Shown here piece after piece: positions 10,505-21,432 of a stretch of 54,822 nucleotides of DNA. Source of the stretch: Vulcaniibacterium thermophilum (lineage in GTDB: Bacteria; Pseudomonadota; Gammaproteobacteria; Xanthomonadales; Xanthomonadaceae); assembly GCF_007923255.1 (NCBI RefSeq), contig NZ_VOHJ01000019.1, positions 1-54,822 of the forward strand. Reading direction: 5' to 3'. The position numbers were made by a program, and so were the translations under genes. Each line of letters opens with the position of its first letter. The first letter of the stretch is position 1. The notes below the pieces were generated by a model, which was not told the DNA's origin, searched no databases, and was given only the letters and a program-made list of their open reading frames with translations.

Positions 10505-10732
10505 TCAGGCGCTGCCGGTGAGGTCCGGGTCGGCGCCGGGCGGGCGTTCGAGGCCGCCGGCCTCGGGGTTGGGCTGCTTGCCGGCGTACTCGCCGCGTCC
10601 GGGGATGTCGCGTTCGCCCGGATGGCGCGGCTGGCTTTCGTCGTAGCCGGGATTGCGGCCGGGACGCGGGTCGGGCGAGGGCAGCGGACCGCCGGCCTGG
10701 CGGTCGCGCTCGTGCGGATCGTGCGTGCTCAT
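10505..10732 (-). CDS. Small hydrophilic Pro/Gly-rich hypothetical protein
   Basis: This 75-residue product ('MSTHDPHERDRQAGG…') is rich in Pro, Gly, Asp, Glu and Arg, has no hydrophobic segment and looks intrinsically disordered. Its ATG at 10732 lies one base past the SIMPL-gene stop codon, which suggests translational coupling, and GGGGA precedes it. I do not recognise a family. The coupling and composition favour a real gene, but a chance frame in GC-rich DNA cannot be excluded. Confidence 0.5.
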   Translation of the reverse strand: MSTHDPHERDRQAGGPLPSPDPRPGRNPGYDESQPRHPGERDIPGRGEYAGKQPNPEAGGLERPPGADPDLTGSA

Positions 10733-10733
10733 G

Positions 10734-11468
10734 TCATTTCCCCAGTTCGAAGACGACTTCGAGCGTGAGCGCAAGCTCGTTCTCGCCGGGAGCGACCACC
10801 GTGTCCGCGGCCATCTTCTCCGCGCGCGCCATCGCCATCATCGGCACCGGACGCGGGGGCGGCAGCATGCCGCCGCCTTCGCTGATGCTGACGATGCGCC
10901 GCACGCGCATGCCGAGCGTGCCGGCGTACAGCTCCGCGCGCGCGCGCGCCTTGGCGATCGCGTCCTTGCGGGCCTCGTCCAGCGCTTCGTCCTTCTTGTC
11001 GATGTCGAAGCTGGGGCCGCTGATCTGGTTGGCCCCCACCGCGACCAGCGCATCGAGGATCCGCCCGGTCCTGGCGATGTCGCGGACCTTGATCGAGACC
11101 GTGTTGGTGGCCTGGTAGCCGCTGATGCGCGGCGGCACGTTCTCGCCGTACTGGTACTGCGGGGACAGGTTGATGCCGCTGGTCTGGATGTCGCGCTCGG
11201 CGATGCCGGCGGCGCGGATCGAGGCGACGACCTTGTCCATCCGCTCGGCGTTGGCGCGCATCGCCGCGTTGGCGTCGGCGGCTTCGGTGGTCACGCCGGC
11301 GGAAACGATGGCGATGTCGGGCACGCGGCGCACCTCGCCCTGGGCCGACACCGAGAGCAGGGTGCCGTCGAAGGCGACGGCGGGGACGGTCTGGGCCTGG
11401 GCGGACATGGCGGGCACTCCAAGGACGAGCGCGGCGGCGAGGGCCAGCGAGCGCAGAGTCGGGGTCAT
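10734..11468 (-). CDS. SIMPL domain (DUF541) periplasmic protein
   Basis: This 244-residue protein begins with a signal peptide (about 1-25, 'LALAAALVLGVPAMSAQA', cleavage near AQA-Q). A SIMPL/DUF541 domain follows: 'VSAQGEVRRVPDIAIVSAGVTTEA', 'IQTSGINLSPQYQY', 'GYQATNTVSIKVRD' and 'GISEGGG'-like 'VSISEGGGMLPPP'. Members (BP26/YggE-like) form periplasmic oligomers, and oxidative-stress roles have been reported for some; no reaction is established. It is divergent from maf with about 120 bases between the starts. Confidence 0.9.
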   Translation of the reverse strand: MTPTLRSLALAAALVLGVPAMSAQAQTVPAVAFDGTLLSVSAQGEVRRVPDIAIVSAGVTTEAADANAAMRANAERMDKVVASIRAAGIAERDIQTSGINLSPQYQYGENVPPRISGYQATNTVSIKVRDIARTGRILDALVAVGANQISGPSFDIDKKDEALDEARKDAIAKARARAELYAGTLGMRVRRIVSISEGGGMLPPPRPVPMMAMARAEKMAADTVVAPGENELALTLEVVFELGK

Positions 11469-11591
11469 TTCTCACTCCTGTGTGAATGCGGCAAGGGTGT
11501 TGCCGCTCCGGTGAACGAGCGGTGAGCCGGAATGGGGTCGCCGCGCCGCGCCGGACGCGGGCGCCGCTCGCTGCGGGTTATGCTTCCGGCG

Positions 11592-12185
11592 ATGCTCTAT
11601 CTCGCCTCGAAATCCCCCCGCCGCCGCGAGCTGCTGGGCCGTCTGGGCCTGCCGTTCGGGGTGCTCGATCTGGACATTCCCGAGCAGCGCGCGCCCGGCG
11701 AGCCCGCCGAGGACTACGTGCGCCGCGTCGCCCGCGAGAAGGCCGGCGCCGGCCTGCTGAAGGTGGTGGCGACGCCGGGCGCGCTGGTGCTGGGCGCGGA
11801 CACGGAGGTGATCCTCGACGACGAGGTGTTCGGCAAGCCGGCCGACGCGGAGGACGCGGCGCGCATGCTGCGCCGGCTGTCCGGCCGCACGCATCGCGTG
11901 GTGTCGGCGGTCACGCTGATGTCCAACCAGCGCGAAGTGCAGGCGGTGAGCGTGTCGGAGGTGAGCTTCGCCGCGCTGAGCGAGGCGCAGATCGCCGCCT
12001 ACGTCGCCACCGGCGAGGCCGACGGCAAGGCCGGCGCCTACGGCATCCAGGGCCGCGCGGAGGTGTTCGTCACCCGCCTGGACGGCAGCTTTTCCGGCGT
12101 GATGGGGCTGCCGCTGCACGAGACCGCGGCGTTGCTGGCCGAATTCGGACTGGGGCCGCTGGCGGCGGCGCGCGATGGCGGCTGA
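11592..12185 (+). CDS. maf: Maf-family nucleotide pyrophosphatase (YhdE type, dTTP/UTP)
   Basis: This 197-residue protein has the Maf signatures: '[12 protein letters not shown]' at the start, 'REKA', '[18 protein letters not shown]' with the catalytic Asp, and '[16 protein letters not shown]', which is typical of the YhdE branch that hydrolyses dTTP and UTP. I chose ATG 11592 because '[11 protein letters not shown]' is the usual N-terminus; an in-frame ATG at 11580 is possible. It heads the order maf-rng-yhdP-tldD, the same as in E. coli downstream of mreBCD; mreBCD is not present here. Confidence 0.94.
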   Translation: MLYLASKSPRRRELLGRLGLPFGVLDLDIPEQRAPGEPAEDYVRRVAREKAGAGLLKVVATPGALVLGADTEVILDDEVFGKPADAEDAARMLRRLSGRTHRVVSAVTLMSNQREVQAVSVSEVSFAALSEAQIAAYVATGEADGKAGAYGIQGRAEVFVTRLDGSFSGVMGLPLHETAALLAEFGLGPLAAARDGG

Positions 12186-12206
12186 GGCCGCAGCCGGGGT
12201 GGACGC

Positions 12207-13688
12207 GTGACCGAGGAGATCCTGATCAACGTCACCCCGCGCGAGACGCGCGTGGCCGTGGTCGAGAACGGCATGCTGCAGGAGCTGCACATCGAGCGCG
12301 GCTGGCGGCGCGGCGTGGTCGGCAACATCTACAAGGGCAAGGTGCAGCGGGTGATGCCCGGCATGCAGGCCGCGTTCGTCGAGATCGGCCTGGAGCGCGC
12401 GGCGTTCCTGCACGCCAGCGACATCGTCAAGCCGATGGCGATGGCCGAGCCCGGCGACGGCGAGAGCCTGCCGCCGGCGCCGACGCGGCCGATCACCGAG
12501 CTGCTGCGCGAGGGCCAGGAGATCGTCGTGCAGGTGGTGAAGGATCCGATCGGCAGCAAGGGCGCGCGCCTGACCACCCAGCTCAGCGTGCCCTCGCGCT
12601 ACCTGGTGCTGCTGCCGCGCACGCGGGTGATCGGCGTGTCGGCGCGGATCGAGGACGAAGCCGAGCGCACGCGGCTGAAGGCCATCGTCCACGAACTCAC
12701 GCCCGGCGGCGAGCACGGCTACATCGTGCGCACCAATGCCGAAGGCCAGCCGGCCGAGGCGCTCGCCGAGGACATCGCCTACCTCAGCCGCGCCTGGGCG
12801 CTGATCGAATCGCGCGCGCAGCAGGCGCGGGTCGGCGAGCGCGTGTACGAGGACCTCAGCCTGCCGATGCGTGCGGTGCGCGACCTGATGCGCCGCGGCG
12901 TCGAGAAGGTGCGCGTGGATTCGCGCGAGACCTCCGAGAAGCTGCGCACGTTCGCCGCGCAGTACATGCCCGGCCTGGCGGAGAAGATCGAGCATTACCC
13001 CGGCGCGCGGCCGATCTTCGATCTGTACGGCGTCGAGGACGAGATCCAGCGCGCGCTCGACAAGGAGGTGCCGCTGAAGTCCGGCGGCTACCTGGTCATC
13101 GACCAGACCGAGGCGATGACCACCATCGACGTCAACACCGGCTCGTTCCTCGGCCAGCGCAACCTCGAGGAGACGGTGTTCCGCACCAATCTCGAAGCCG
13201 CGCAGGCGGTGGCGCGCCAACTGCGGCTGCGCAATCTCGGCGGGATCATCATCATCGACTTCATCGACATGGTCGATCCCGAGCACCGCCGCCAGGTGCT
13301 GCGCCAGCTCGAGAAGTCGCTCGCGCGCGATCACGCCAAGACCACCGTGTACGAGTTCTCGCCGCTGGGCCTGGTGGAGATGACGCGCAAGCGCACCACC
13401 GAGAGCCTGGAGCGCCAGTTGTGCGAGCCGTGCAGCCAGTGCGGCGGCCGCGGTTCGGTGAAGACGCCCGAAACGGTCACCTACGAGATCTTCCGCGACA
13501 TCGTGCGGCAGGTGCGCCAGTTCGATGCGCAGCGGCTGCTGGTGATCGCCTCGCCGAAGGTGGTCGCGCGCATCACCGACGAGGAATCCGCCGCGGTCGC
13601 GGAGCTGGAGGAATTCCTCGGCAAGACCATCCGGTTCCAGGCCGACGACCAGTACGCGCAGGAGCAGTTCGATGTGGTGCTCCTGTAG
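12207..13688 (+). CDS. rng: Ribonuclease G
   Basis: RNase G is the single-strand endoribonuclease that matures the 5' end of 16S rRNA and some mRNAs. The 493-residue protein starts at GTG 12207 ('VTEEILINVTPRETRVAVVENG'). It has an S1 domain ('GNIYKGKVQRVMPGMQAAFVEIG'), catalytic aspartates in 'TTIDVNTGSF' (about D308) and 'IIIDFIDM' (about D351), and a zinc-link-like 'CEPCSQCGGRG'. There is no long disordered RNase E-type C-terminal scaffold, which separates it from RNase E. It starts 21 bases after maf. Confidence 0.96.
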   Translation: MTEEILINVTPRETRVAVVENGMLQELHIERGWRRGVVGNIYKGKVQRVMPGMQAAFVEIGLERAAFLHASDIVKPMAMAEPGDGESLPPAPTRPITELLREGQEIVVQVVKDPIGSKGARLTTQLSVPSRYLVLLPRTRVIGVSARIEDEAERTRLKAIVHELTPGGEHGYIVRTNAEGQPAEALAEDIAYLSRAWALIESRAQQARVGERVYEDLSLPMRAVRDLMRRGVEKVRVDSRETSEKLRTFAAQYMPGLAEKIEHYPGARPIFDLYGVEDEIQRALDKEVPLKSGGYLVIDQTEAMTTIDVNTGSFLGQRNLEETVFRTNLEAAQAVARQLRLRNLGGIIIIDFIDMVDPEHRRQVLRQLEKSLARDHAKTTVYEFSPLGLVEMTRKRTTESLERQLCEPCSQCGGRGSVKTPETVTYEIFRDIVRQVRQFDAQRLLVIASPKVVARITDEESAAVAELEEFLGKTIRFQADDQYAQEQFDVVLL

Positions 13689-13691
13689 GGT

Positions 13692-13843
13692 GGGGAATCG
13701 GGAATCGGGAACCGGGAATCGCCGGGCCGCGTCGTACTTCCTGGCCTCGACACCCGACACGGCGGCGGCCGCCCCGGGGAGGGCGGGCCCGCGCCGCGCG
13801 GCGCTGCGTTTCCGATTCCCCATTCCCGATTCGCGATTCCCGG
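13692..13843. repeat. Facing GGGAATC repeat arrays between rng and yhdP
   Basis: Bases 13692-13720 read as runs of GGGGAATC, GGGAATC and GGGAACC. Bases 13812-13843 read as the complementary GATTCCC, CATTCCC and GATTCCC runs. The two arrays face each other across about 90 bases and could form a long imperfect stem. The same arrangement occurs at 47164-47287. They match a short intergenic repeat family common in Xanthomonadaceae. Confidence 0.85.
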
Positions 13844-13862
13844 CGCAGCGCGGAGCGCGCGC

Positions 13863-16800
13863 ATGACCACCCCCCTGCGTCGCCGTCTGCGCCTGCTGCG
13901 CCGCGGCGCCGGCTACGCCGTGGCCGGCCTCTTGGTGCTGGTGGCGATGGCGCTGGGGGTGGCGAGCCAGGCGTTGCCGCTGGCCGAGCGCCACCCCGAC
14001 CGCATCGCCGCGTGGCTGAGCGACCGCGCCGGCCGGCCGGTGGCGTTCGACCGCGTGCGCACCGAGTGGACGCGGCGCGGCCCGCTGCTGCGGCTGGACA
14101 ACCTGCGCGTGGGGGAGGGACGTTCGGCGTTCGTGATCGGCGATACCGAGATGCTGGTCTCGCTGTACGCCGGCGTGCTGCCCGGGCGTCCGTTTTCCGA
14201 GCTGCGCCTGCGCGAACTCGACCTGACGCTCGAACGCGCCGCCGACGGCCGCTGGCGCGTGCGCGGTCTGCCGGGGCAGACCGAGGACGCCGCCGCGGGC
14301 GACCCGCTCGCGGCGCTGGAGCCGCTGGGCGAGCTGCAGGTGATCGACGGCAAGCTGGCGGTGCTGGCGCCCGCGCTCGGCATCGAGGCGCGGGTGCCGC
14401 GCATCCATCTGCGGCTGCGGGTCAACGGCGACCGCGTGCGCGCCGGGCTGCGCGCCTGGCCGCAGGCGGCCGGGGCGCGGCCGCTGGATGCGGTGCTCGA
14501 TTTCGACCGCCGCGCCGGCGACGGCCGTCTCTACGCCGGCGCGCGCCAGGCCGATCTGGCGGCCTGGTCGTCGCTGCTGCGGCTGGGCGGCGTCGCCGCC
14601 ACGCAGGGGCGGGGCCGCGCCGAAGCCTGGGCGACGCTGGCCGCGCACCGGGTGGTCGAGGTGACGGTCGACGCGCGGCTGGAGGACGTGGCGCTGCGCG
14701 GAGTGCAGGGCCCGGCGGCGCCGACGCCGTTCGGCACGGTCGAGGCGCGGGTGCGCTGGCGCGCGGTGCGCGACGGCTGGCGGCTCGACGCGCCGCGACT
14801 GCGCGTCGGCCGCGAGGACCAGGCCCAGCGCCTGGACGGGCTGCTGCTGGCGGGCGGGGAGCGCTTCGGCATCCGCGCCCGGCGCATCGACGCCGGCCCG
14901 CTGCTCGCCGTCGCCGCGCTCAGCGACCGCCTGCCGCCCGCTGTCCGCGAGTGGATCCGCAGCACCCGGCCGCAGGCCACGCTGGCGGACGTCGCCGTCG
15001 TCGGACGGCGCGGCGGGCCGCTGCGCGCGCAGGCGACGGTGGAGCGGCTCGGCTTCCGCGCCGTGAACGATGCGCCGGGCCTCGACGGCATCGCCGGGCG
15101 CGTGCAGGGCGACCGCGAGGGCCTGGTGTTCGAGCCCGATCCGCGCGCGCGGGTGCGGTTCGACTGGCCGAGCGGTTTCGGCGTGGCGCACGAGGTGACG
15201 CTCGACGGCGCGCTGGCCGCCTGGCGCGAGAGCGCCGGCTGGCAGGTCGCGACCCACGGCCTGCGCGTGCGTGGCCGCGGGTTCGGCGCGCACGCGCGCG
15301 GCGGCCTGCGCTGGCAGGGCGACGGCAGCCGCCCGCGGATCGACCTGGCCGTGCGCGTCGACGATGCCGCGTTGCCGGTCGCCAAGGGGTTCTGGGTGCG
15401 CCACCGGATGTCGCCGGGCGCGCTGCACTGGCTGGACGCCGCCTTCCTCGGCGGCCACGTGCGCGACGGTCGCGCGGTGATCTCAGGCGACCTCGACGAC
15501 TGGCCGTTCGCCGACCGCGACGGGCTGTTCGAGGCGACCGGGCGGATCGACGGCGGCCGCGTGCGCTTCCAGGCCGACTGGCCGGCGACCGACTCGCTTG
15601 ACGGGCGCGTGCGCTTCTTCGGGCGCGGTTTCGACTTCCACGGCAGCGCCCGGCTCGCCGGCATCGCCATTCCCACCGTCCATGCCGGCATCGACCGCTA
15701 CGGCGGCGGCACGCTCGCCGTCAGCGCCGAAGGCGGCGACGACGCCGCCCGGCTGCTGGCGCTGCTGCGCCGCAGTCCGCTGCAGAAGACCTACGGCGAG
15801 ACCTTGCGCTCGCTGGCCGCGAGCGGCCCGGCGCGCGCCACCTTCGACCTGCGGCTGCCGATGCGGCCACAGGCGCGCGCCCGCATCGGCGGCGAGGTCC
15901 GGCTCGACGGCGCTCGGCTGGCGGACACGCGCTGGAAGCTCGCCTTCGACCAGGTGCGCGGCCGCATCGTCTACCGCGCCGACGGCGTGCTCGCGGACGC
16001 CCTGCAGGTGCGGCGCGAGGGCCAGCCCGGGCGGCTGGCGCTGCGGATCGGCGATTACGTGCGCGAGCCGCGCAACGCCGTGGAAGTCGAGCTCGACGCC
16101 ACGCTGTCGGCGCGCGACCTGCTCGACCGCGCGCCCGAGCTGGCGTGGCTGAAACCGCACGTGGACGGGCGCTCGCCGTGGACGGTCGGCATCGCCGTGC
16201 CGCGCACCGCGTCCGGCCGCGCCGCGCCCACGCTGCTGCACCTGCGTTCGAACCTGGTGGGTACCGCGCTCGATCTGCCGGCGCCGCTGCGCAAGCCGGC
16301 CGCCGCCGCGCTGCCGACCACGGTGGAGACGCCGTGGCCGCTCGGCAACGGCGAAGTGCGCGTCGCCTTCGGCAACCTGCTCGCGCTGCGCGCGCGCAAT
16401 GCGGCAGGACGCACCGGCGTGCGCGTGCAGCTCGGCGCCGCGCGCGTCGACGAAGCCCCGCCGGCGGCGGGGCTGGCGGTCGCCGGGCGCACGCCGCGAT
16501 TGGACGCGGTCGAATGGCTGACGCTCACGCGCGGCGGCGAGGGCACAGGCGAAGGGCTCGCGCTGCAGCGGATCGACGTGGTGGCCGACCGGCTGCATCT
16601 GCTCGGCGGCGTGTTCCCCGACACCCGCCTGCTGGCCACGCCGGCGGCGGGCGGCGCGACGGCGGTGCGCGCCAGCGGCCCGGCGCTCGCCGGCAACGTG
16701 CTGGTGCCCGCTGGCGACGGCGCGATCTCGGGCCGCTTCGAGCGCGTGCACTGGAAGGCCGCCGGCGGCGCCGTCGCGTCCGGCACGCGCAGCGCGGCGG

Positions 16801-17672
16801 GCGACGCCGGCGCGGTCGATCCGGCGCGCATCCCGCCGCTGGCGTTCGACATCGACGAGCTGCGCCTGAACGAGCAGCCGCTCGGCGTCGCCCAGTTGCG
16901 CACGCGGCCGATGCCCGCGGGGTTGCGGCTCGAACGCCTGCATGCCGGCCGCGGTCGGCAGAGCCTGCTGCTGACCGGCGAATGGACCGGGCGCGGCGCC
17001 GGCGCGCGCACCCGTCTCGATGCGGAGGTCGAAAGCGACGATTTCGGCCGGCTGCTGGCGGCGTTCGGCTACGGCGGACGGATCGACGGCGGCCGCGGCC
17101 GGCTCGAATTCGACGCGCAGTGGCCGGGCAGCCCGGCGGCGTTCGCGCTGGCGGGGCTGGAAGGCCGGCTGACGCTCGAGGTGCGCGACGGCCGCCTGCT
17201 GGAAGTGGAGCCCGGCGCCGGCCGCGTGCTGGGGCTGCTGAGCCTGGCGCAACTGCCGCGCCGGCTGATGCTCGACTTCCGCGACTTCTTCTCCAAGGGC
17301 TTCGCCTTCAACCGCATGGGCGGCACCGTGCGCTTCGGCGACGGACTGGCGCGCAGCGAGGATCTGGCGATCGACGGGCCGGCCGCGGCGATCGGCATCC
17401 GCGGCGCGGCCGACCTGCGCTCGCAGACCTTCGACCAGACCATCGAAGTGCGTCCGAAGACCGGCAACCTGCTCACCGTCGCCGGCGCGCTGGCCGGCGG
17501 CCCGATGGGCGCGGCCATCGGCGCCGCCGCCAACGCGGTGCTGCAGAAGCCGCTCGGCGGCATCGGCGCCAAGACCTACCGGGTGACCGGACCCTGGAAG
17601 GAGCCCAAGGTCGAGGTGCTCGGCCGCGAGCAGGGCCGCGCCGCCGCGCGCGAGCGCGACACGGCCGGTTGA
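13863..17672 (+). CDS. yhdP: YhdP family AsmA-like envelope protein
   Basis: This 1269-residue protein has one N-terminal membrane anchor (about 18-40, '[24 protein letters not shown]'). A very long periplasmic region (DUF3971 / AsmA-like) follows, with '[37 protein letters not shown]' and the C-terminal '[61 protein letters not shown]'. That tail is diagnostic for YhdP. Family members form hydrophobic bridges and take part with TamB and YdbH in moving phospholipids to the outer membrane. The length (about 1270) is normal. It sits between rng and tldD, as in E. coli. Confidence 0.94.
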   Translation: MTTPLRRRLRLLRRGAGYAVAGLLVLVAMALGVASQALPLAERHPDRIAAWLSDRAGRPVAFDRVRTEWTRRGPLLRLDNLRVGEGRSAFVIGDTEMLVSLYAGVLPGRPFSELRLRELDLTLERAADGRWRVRGLPGQTEDAAAGDPLAALEPLGELQVIDGKLAVLAPALGIEARVPRIHLRLRVNGDRVRAGLRAWPQAAGARPLDAVLDFDRRAGDGRLYAGARQADLAAWSSLLRLGGVAATQGRGRAEAWATLAAHRVVEVTVDARLEDVALRGVQGPAAPTPFGTVEARVRWRAVRDGWRLDAPRLRVGREDQAQRLDGLLLAGGERFGIRARRIDAGPLLAVAALSDRLPPAVREWIRSTRPQATLADVAVVGRRGGPLRAQATVERLGFRAVNDAPGLDGIAGRVQGDREGLVFEPDPRARVRFDWPSGFGVAHEVTLDGALAAWRESAGWQVATHGLRVRGRGFGAHARGGLRWQGDGSRPRIDLAVRVDDAALPVAKGFWVRHRMSPGALHWLDAAFLGGHVRDGRAVISGDLDDWPFADRDGLFEATGRIDGGRVRFQADWPATDSLDGRVRFFGRGFDFHGSARLAGIAIPTVHAGIDRYGGGTLAVSAEGGDDAARLLALLRRSPLQKTYGETLRSLAASGPARATFDLRLPMRPQARARIGGEVRLDGARLADTRWKLAFDQVRGRIVYRADGVLADALQVRREGQPGRLALRIGDYVREPRNAVEVELDATLSARDLLDRAPELAWLKPHVDGRSPWTVGIAVPRTASGRAAPTLLHLRSNLVGTALDLPAPLRKPAAAALPTTVETPWPLGNGEVRVAFGNLLALRARNAAGRTGVRVQLGAARVDEAPPAAGLAVAGRTPRLDAVEWLTLTRGGEGTGEGLALQRIDVVADRLHLLGGVFPDTRLLATPAAGGATAVRASGPALAGNVLVPAGDGAISGRFERVHWKAAGGAVASGTRSAAGDAGAVDPARIPPLAFDIDELRLNEQPLGVAQLRTRPMPAGLRLERLHAGRGRQSLLLTGEWTGRGAGARTRLDAEVESDDFGRLLAAFGYGGRIDGGRGRLEFDAQWPGSPAAFALAGLEGRLTLEVRDGRLLEVEPGAGRVLGLLSLAQLPRRLMLDFRDFFSKGFAFNRMGGTVRFGDGLARSEDLAIDGPAAAIGIRGAADLRSQTFDQTIEVRPKTGNLLTVAGALAGGPMGAAIGAAANAVLQKPLGGIGAKTYRVTGPWKEPKVEVLGREQGRAAARERDTAG

Positions 17673-17763
17673 GAGTCCGTCTTCACGTCGCCATCTCGAT
17701 CGCGCTCGCGCCCGCCCCCCTCCGGGGCGACAATCCCCCCTCTCCCGCCATTCGCCATCGCCC

Positions 17764-19200
17764 ATGACGCCCGATCTCGTCGAACGCCGCCTGCTCGCCC
17801 CCGCCGGACTGGACAGCGGAGGGCTCGAGCGTGCGTTCGGCACGCTGCTCGGCCCCGGCGTCGACTTCGGCGACCTCTACTTCCAGCATTCGCGCCGCGA
17901 GAGCTGGACGATGGAGGACGGCATCGTCAAGGAAGGCGCGCACTCGATCGAGCAGGGTGTGGGCGTGCGCGCCATCAGCGGCGAGAAGACCGGCTTCGCC
18001 TACTCCGACGAGATCAACGGCGAGGCGCTGCTGACCGCCGCGCGCACCGCGCGCGCGATCGCCCGCGACGGCCGCAGCGAATCGCCGCGGCAGCTCGTGC
18101 GCGTGGGCGAGCGCACGCTGTATCCGGCGCTCGATCCGGTCGACCGCATCCCCAACGAGGAAAAGGTCGAGACCCTCCGTCGCATCGACCGCCTGCTGCG
18201 CGCCGCCGATCCGCGCGTGAAGCAGGTGGTGGTGAGCCTGGCCGGCGGCGTGGACACCGTGCTGATCGCGCGCAGCGACGGCGTGCTCGCCACCGACGTG
18301 CGCCCGCTGGTGCGGCTCAACGTGCAGGTGATCGTCGAGCAGAACGGCCGTCGCGAGAGCGGCTACACCGGCGGCGGCGGACGTTACGGCTACGACGTGC
18401 TGCTGCGCGGCGACAAGCCCGAACAATGGGCGCGCGAGGCGCTGCGGCAGGCGCTGGTGAATCTGGAGGCGGTCGACGCGCCGGCCGGCGTGATGCCGGT
18501 GGTGCTCGGCAGCGGCTGGCCGGGCGTGCTGCTGCACGAGGCGGTGGGCCACGGCCTGGAGGGCGACTTCAACCGCAAGGGCACCAGCACCTACGCCGGC
18601 CGCATCGGCCAGCGCGTCGCCGCGCCGGGCGTGACCATCGTCGACGACGGCACGCTCGCCGGCCGCCGCGGTTCGCTCAACGTCGACGACGAGGGCACGC
18701 CGACGCAATGCACCACGCTGATCGAGGACGGCGTGCTGGTCGGCTACATGCAGGACACGCTCAACGCGCGGCTGATGGGGATGGCGCCCACCGGCAACGG
18801 CCGGCGCGAATCGTTCGCGCACCTGACCATGCCGCGCATGACCAACACCTACATGCTGGCCGGCACCCACGATCCGCAGGAGATGATCCGCTCGGTCAAG
18901 CGCGGCCTGTACGCGGTCAACTTCGGCGGCGGCCAGGTCGACATCACCAGCGGCAAATACGTGTTCTCGGCGACCGAGGCCTACCTGATCGAGGACGGCC
19001 GGATCACCGCGCCGGTCAAGGGCGCGACGCTGATCGGCAACGGCCCGGAGACGATGCAGCGGGTGCGCATGATCGGGCACGACCTGACGCTCGACGAGGG
19101 CGTGGGCGTGTGCGGCAAGGACGGCCAGAGCGTGCCGGTGGGCGTCGGCCAGCCCTCGCTGCTGATCGACGGGCTGACCGTGGGCGGGACGCAGGCGTAG
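17764..19200 (+). CDS. tldD: Metalloprotease TldD
   Basis: TldD is the zinc-bearing subunit of the TldD/TldE (PmbA) protease, which trims unfolded peptides and RiPP precursors such as microcin B17 and degrades CcdA. The 478-residue protein has the HExxxH motif 'HEAVGHG' (H258, E259, H263), plus '[18 protein letters not shown]', '[15 protein letters not shown]', '[13 protein letters not shown]' and '[18 protein letters not shown]'. It lies 91 bases after yhdP. Its partner gene pmbA is close by at 19984. Confidence 0.96.
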   Translation: MTPDLVERRLLAPAGLDSGGLERAFGTLLGPGVDFGDLYFQHSRRESWTMEDGIVKEGAHSIEQGVGVRAISGEKTGFAYSDEINGEALLTAARTARAIARDGRSESPRQLVRVGERTLYPALDPVDRIPNEEKVETLRRIDRLLRAADPRVKQVVVSLAGGVDTVLIARSDGVLATDVRPLVRLNVQVIVEQNGRRESGYTGGGGRYGYDVLLRGDKPEQWAREALRQALVNLEAVDAPAGVMPVVLGSGWPGVLLHEAVGHGLEGDFNRKGTSTYAGRIGQRVAAPGVTIVDDGTLAGRRGSLNVDDEGTPTQCTTLIEDGVLVGYMQDTLNARLMGMAPTGNGRRESFAHLTMPRMTNTYMLAGTHDPQEMIRSVKRGLYAVNFGGGQVDITSGKYVFSATEAYLIEDGRITAPVKGATLIGNGPETMQRVRMIGHDLTLDEGVGVCGKDGQSVPVGVGQPSLLIDGLTVGGTQA

Positions 19201-19236
19201 TTCGCCGGCAGCACGGCGCAGGCGCGCCTGCGCCAA

Positions 19237-19306
19237 GTCGCAGGAGTGGCCTTAGCTGCGACCGGGACGCCTGGAGCATCCATCGCGGCCGAAGCCGCTC
19301 CCGCGG
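19237..19306. repeat. Inverted copies of the AGGAGCGGCTTC-type repeat
   Basis: GTCGCAGGAGTGGCCTTAGC (19237 onward) and an inverted relative, CATCGCGGCCGAAGCCGCTC (around 19280-19299), lie in the gap between the convergent tldD and darP. Relatives are at 23070-23096 and 52483-52506. They could work as a bidirectional transcript end, but I see no T-rich terminator. Confidence 0.55.
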
Positions 19307-19885
19307 TCAGCCACCGCTATCGTCGTCCGTGTCCGTGTCCGTGTCCGCGTCCGTCGCGCTCTCCGTCCCGACCACCAGCAGCGCCCTCAGCTCGCGGAAC
19401 AGCTCGCGGTAGGCGTGCGGCGGCTTGTTGAGCCGGCGTTCCTGCAGCGCGTTGCGCACGAGCTGGCGCAGATGCTGGCGGTCGGCGCGCGGGTGCTGGT
19501 CGAGCAGTTGCGCCAGCGCCTCGTCGCCGCCGTCGAGCAGGCGCTCGCGCCATTGCTCGACGCGATGGATCGCCGCCACCTCGCGCCTGGCGGTCTCGCC
19601 CTGCGCGTCGAGCGCATCGCGGATGGCGTGCAGGGTCTCCTCGTCCTCGCGCCGCATCTGCTTGGCGAGGTACGCGAGCTGGCGTTTGCGCGCGATGTGC
19701 GAGGTGATGCGGCGGGTCTCGACGATATGCGGCAGCAGGGTGTCCGGGATCGGCAGCCGTGCGAGCTGGGCATCGCTGAGCGAAGCCAGGCGCTCGCCCA
19801 GCTCCAGCACCTCCAGCGCCTCGCGCCGCTGCTGGCTGCGGCTGGGGCCGAAATACTCGCCGGTGTCGGGGTCTTTGCCGCGCAT
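19307..19885 (-). CDS. darP: Dual-action ribosomal maturation protein DarP (YjgA, DUF615)
   Basis: This 192-residue protein associates with late pre-50S particles and assists 23S rRNA maturation. Family segments are '[19 protein letters not shown]', '[24 protein letters not shown]', '[17 protein letters not shown]' and '[17 protein letters not shown]…[15 protein letters not shown]'. I chose ATG 19885 because '[24 protein letters not shown]' is the family start; the open frame upstream is not. The C-terminus ends with an unusual Asp/Thr tail ([11 protein letters not shown]) encoded by a six-base tandem repeat at about 19324-19352. The gene is divergent from pmbA with 98 bases between the starts, as in E. 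coli. Confidence 0.93.
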   Translation of the reverse strand: MRGKDPDTGEYFGPSRSQQRREALEVLELGERLASLSDAQLARLPIPDTLLPHIVETRRITSHIARKRQLAYLAKQMRREDEETLHAIRDALDAQGETARREVAAIHRVEQWRERLLDGGDEALAQLLDQHPRADRQHLRQLVRNALQERRLNKPPHAYRELFRELRALLVVGTESATDADTDTDTDDDSGG

Positions 19886-19983
19886 GGTGTGTGGACTGGA
19901 TAAGGCCTGCACGGAGCGCGGCGGAGGTTTCTGCAACAATCCGCATCCGCGCGTGCGTTGCCGGAACGCCAAAGGATAAGCCA

Positions 19984-21345
19984 TTGAACGCGACCGACCT
20001 TGCTTTCGCCGATCACAGCCGCGAGCGGCTCGACGCGCTGGCCGTGCTGGCCGACCGCGTGCTGTCCGAATGCCGCGGCCGCGGCGCCGATCAGGCCGAG
20101 GTGACCTGCACCGAGGACACCGGCCTCAACGTCAGCGTGCGCATGGGCGAGGTCGAGACGGTCGAATCCACGCGCGATCGCGGCGTCGCCGTCACCGTGT
20201 ACTTCGGTCGGCGCAAGGGCAGCGCGAGCACCGCGGACCTGCGCGAGGAGAGCCTGCGGGCGACGGTCGAGCAGGCATGCGCGATCGCGCGCCACACCGA
20301 GGACGACCCCGCCGCCGGTCTCGCCGAGCCCGAACTGATGGCGCGCGAGACGCCGGAGTTCGACACCTGGCATCCGTGGACCCTGGATGCCGACCGCGCG
20401 ATCGACCTCGCGCTCGCCTGCGAGGCCGCCGGGCGCGAGCTCGACCGGCGCATCGCCAATTCCGACGGCGCCTCGCTCGGCACCGGCAGCAGCCTCGGCG
20501 TGTACGCCAACACGCACGGCTTCGTCGGCCGCGAGCGCAGCACGCAGCACAGCCTCGGCTGCGCACTGATCGCCGGCGAAGGCGATGCGATGCAGCGCGA
20601 CGGCTGGTACAGCCTCGGGCTGGCCGCGGACGATCTGGAGCGGCCGGAGGCGATCGGCCGGCGCGCCGCCGAGCGCACGGTCGCGCGGCTGGATCCGCGT
20701 CGCATTCCCACCGGCGAATACCCGGTGCTGTTCGCCGCCGAAGTCGCGCGCTCGCTGATCGGCCATTTGCTCGGCGCGATCTCCGGCAGCGCGCTGTACC
20801 GCCGCGCCAGCTTCCTGCTCGACAGCCAGGGGCAGCGCCTGTTCCCCGACTGGTTCGCGATCCACGAGCGCCCGCACCTGCGTCGCGGGCTGCGTTCGAG
20901 CGCGTTCGATGCCGAGGGCGTGGCCACGCGCGAATCGGCGATCGTCGAGGCGGGCGTGCTGCAGCGCTACGTGCTCAGCAGCTACTCGGCCCGCAAGCTC
21001 GGCCTGCGCACCACCGGCAACGCGGGCGGCGTGCACAACCTCGACGTCGCGCCCAATGCCGGCGACCTGCGCGCGCTGCTGCAGGGCATGGGCCGCGGCC
21101 TGCTGGTCACCGAGCTGATGGGGCAGGGCGTCAATGCGGTGACCGGCGACTACTCGCGCGGCGCGGCGGGGTTCTGGGTCGAGGGCGGCGAGATCCGCCA
21201 TGCGGTCGACGGCATCACCATCGCCGGCAATCTCAGGCGCATGTTCGAGAGCATCGAAGCGGTCGGTTCGGATGTGGACACGCGCTCGCACGTGCGCACC
21301 GGGTCAATCCTCGTCGGCAGGATGACCGTGGCCGGCGAAGCGTGA
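19984..21345 (+). CDS. pmbA: Metalloprotease PmbA (TldE)
   Basis: PmbA is the second subunit of the TldD/TldE protease. The 453-residue protein has '[19 protein letters not shown]', '[24 protein letters not shown]', '[16 protein letters not shown]', '[25 protein letters not shown]' and '[27 protein letters not shown]', all conserved, and no HExxxH motif, as expected for TldE. The start is probably TTG 19984: AAAGGA at 19971-19976 gives 7-base spacing and the resulting length is standard. The only in-frame ATG lies upstream at 19891 and would add an unrelated stretch. Confidence 0.94.
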   Translation: MNATDLAFADHSRERLDALAVLADRVLSECRGRGADQAEVTCTEDTGLNVSVRMGEVETVESTRDRGVAVTVYFGRRKGSASTADLREESLRATVEQACAIARHTEDDPAAGLAEPELMARETPEFDTWHPWTLDADRAIDLALACEAAGRELDRRIANSDGASLGTGSSLGVYANTHGFVGRERSTQHSLGCALIAGEGDAMQRDGWYSLGLAADDLERPEAIGRRAAERTVARLDPRRIPTGEYPVLFAAEVARSLIGHLLGAISGSALYRRASFLLDSQGQRLFPDWFAIHERPHLRRGLRSSAFDAEGVATRESAIVEAGVLQRYVLSSYSARKLGLRTTGNAGGVHNLDVAPNAGDLRALLQGMGRGLLVTELMGQGVNAVTGDYSRGAAGFWVEGGEIRHAVDGITIAGNLRRMFESIEAVGSDVDTRSHVRTGSILVGRMTVAGEA

Positions 21346-21432
21346 TGCTTGACACTTCGGGGCACCGGGTCGAGAGTGGCCGTCAGGCCGGCAGGGGGCC
21401 GGCCGCACCGATCAGCCACTACGGGGACACCC

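Noticed and set aside
10106-10768. Plus-strand frame of 220 codons across the gap before the SIMPL gene
   Set aside because: Arg/Ala-rich with no domain or ribosome-binding site, and it overlaps supported minus-strand genes at both ends.
21349-21378. TTGACA at 21349-21354 as a -35 element for the DUF4870 gene
   Set aside because: I found no acceptable -10 hexamer at 16-18 bases, so a promoter is not supported.
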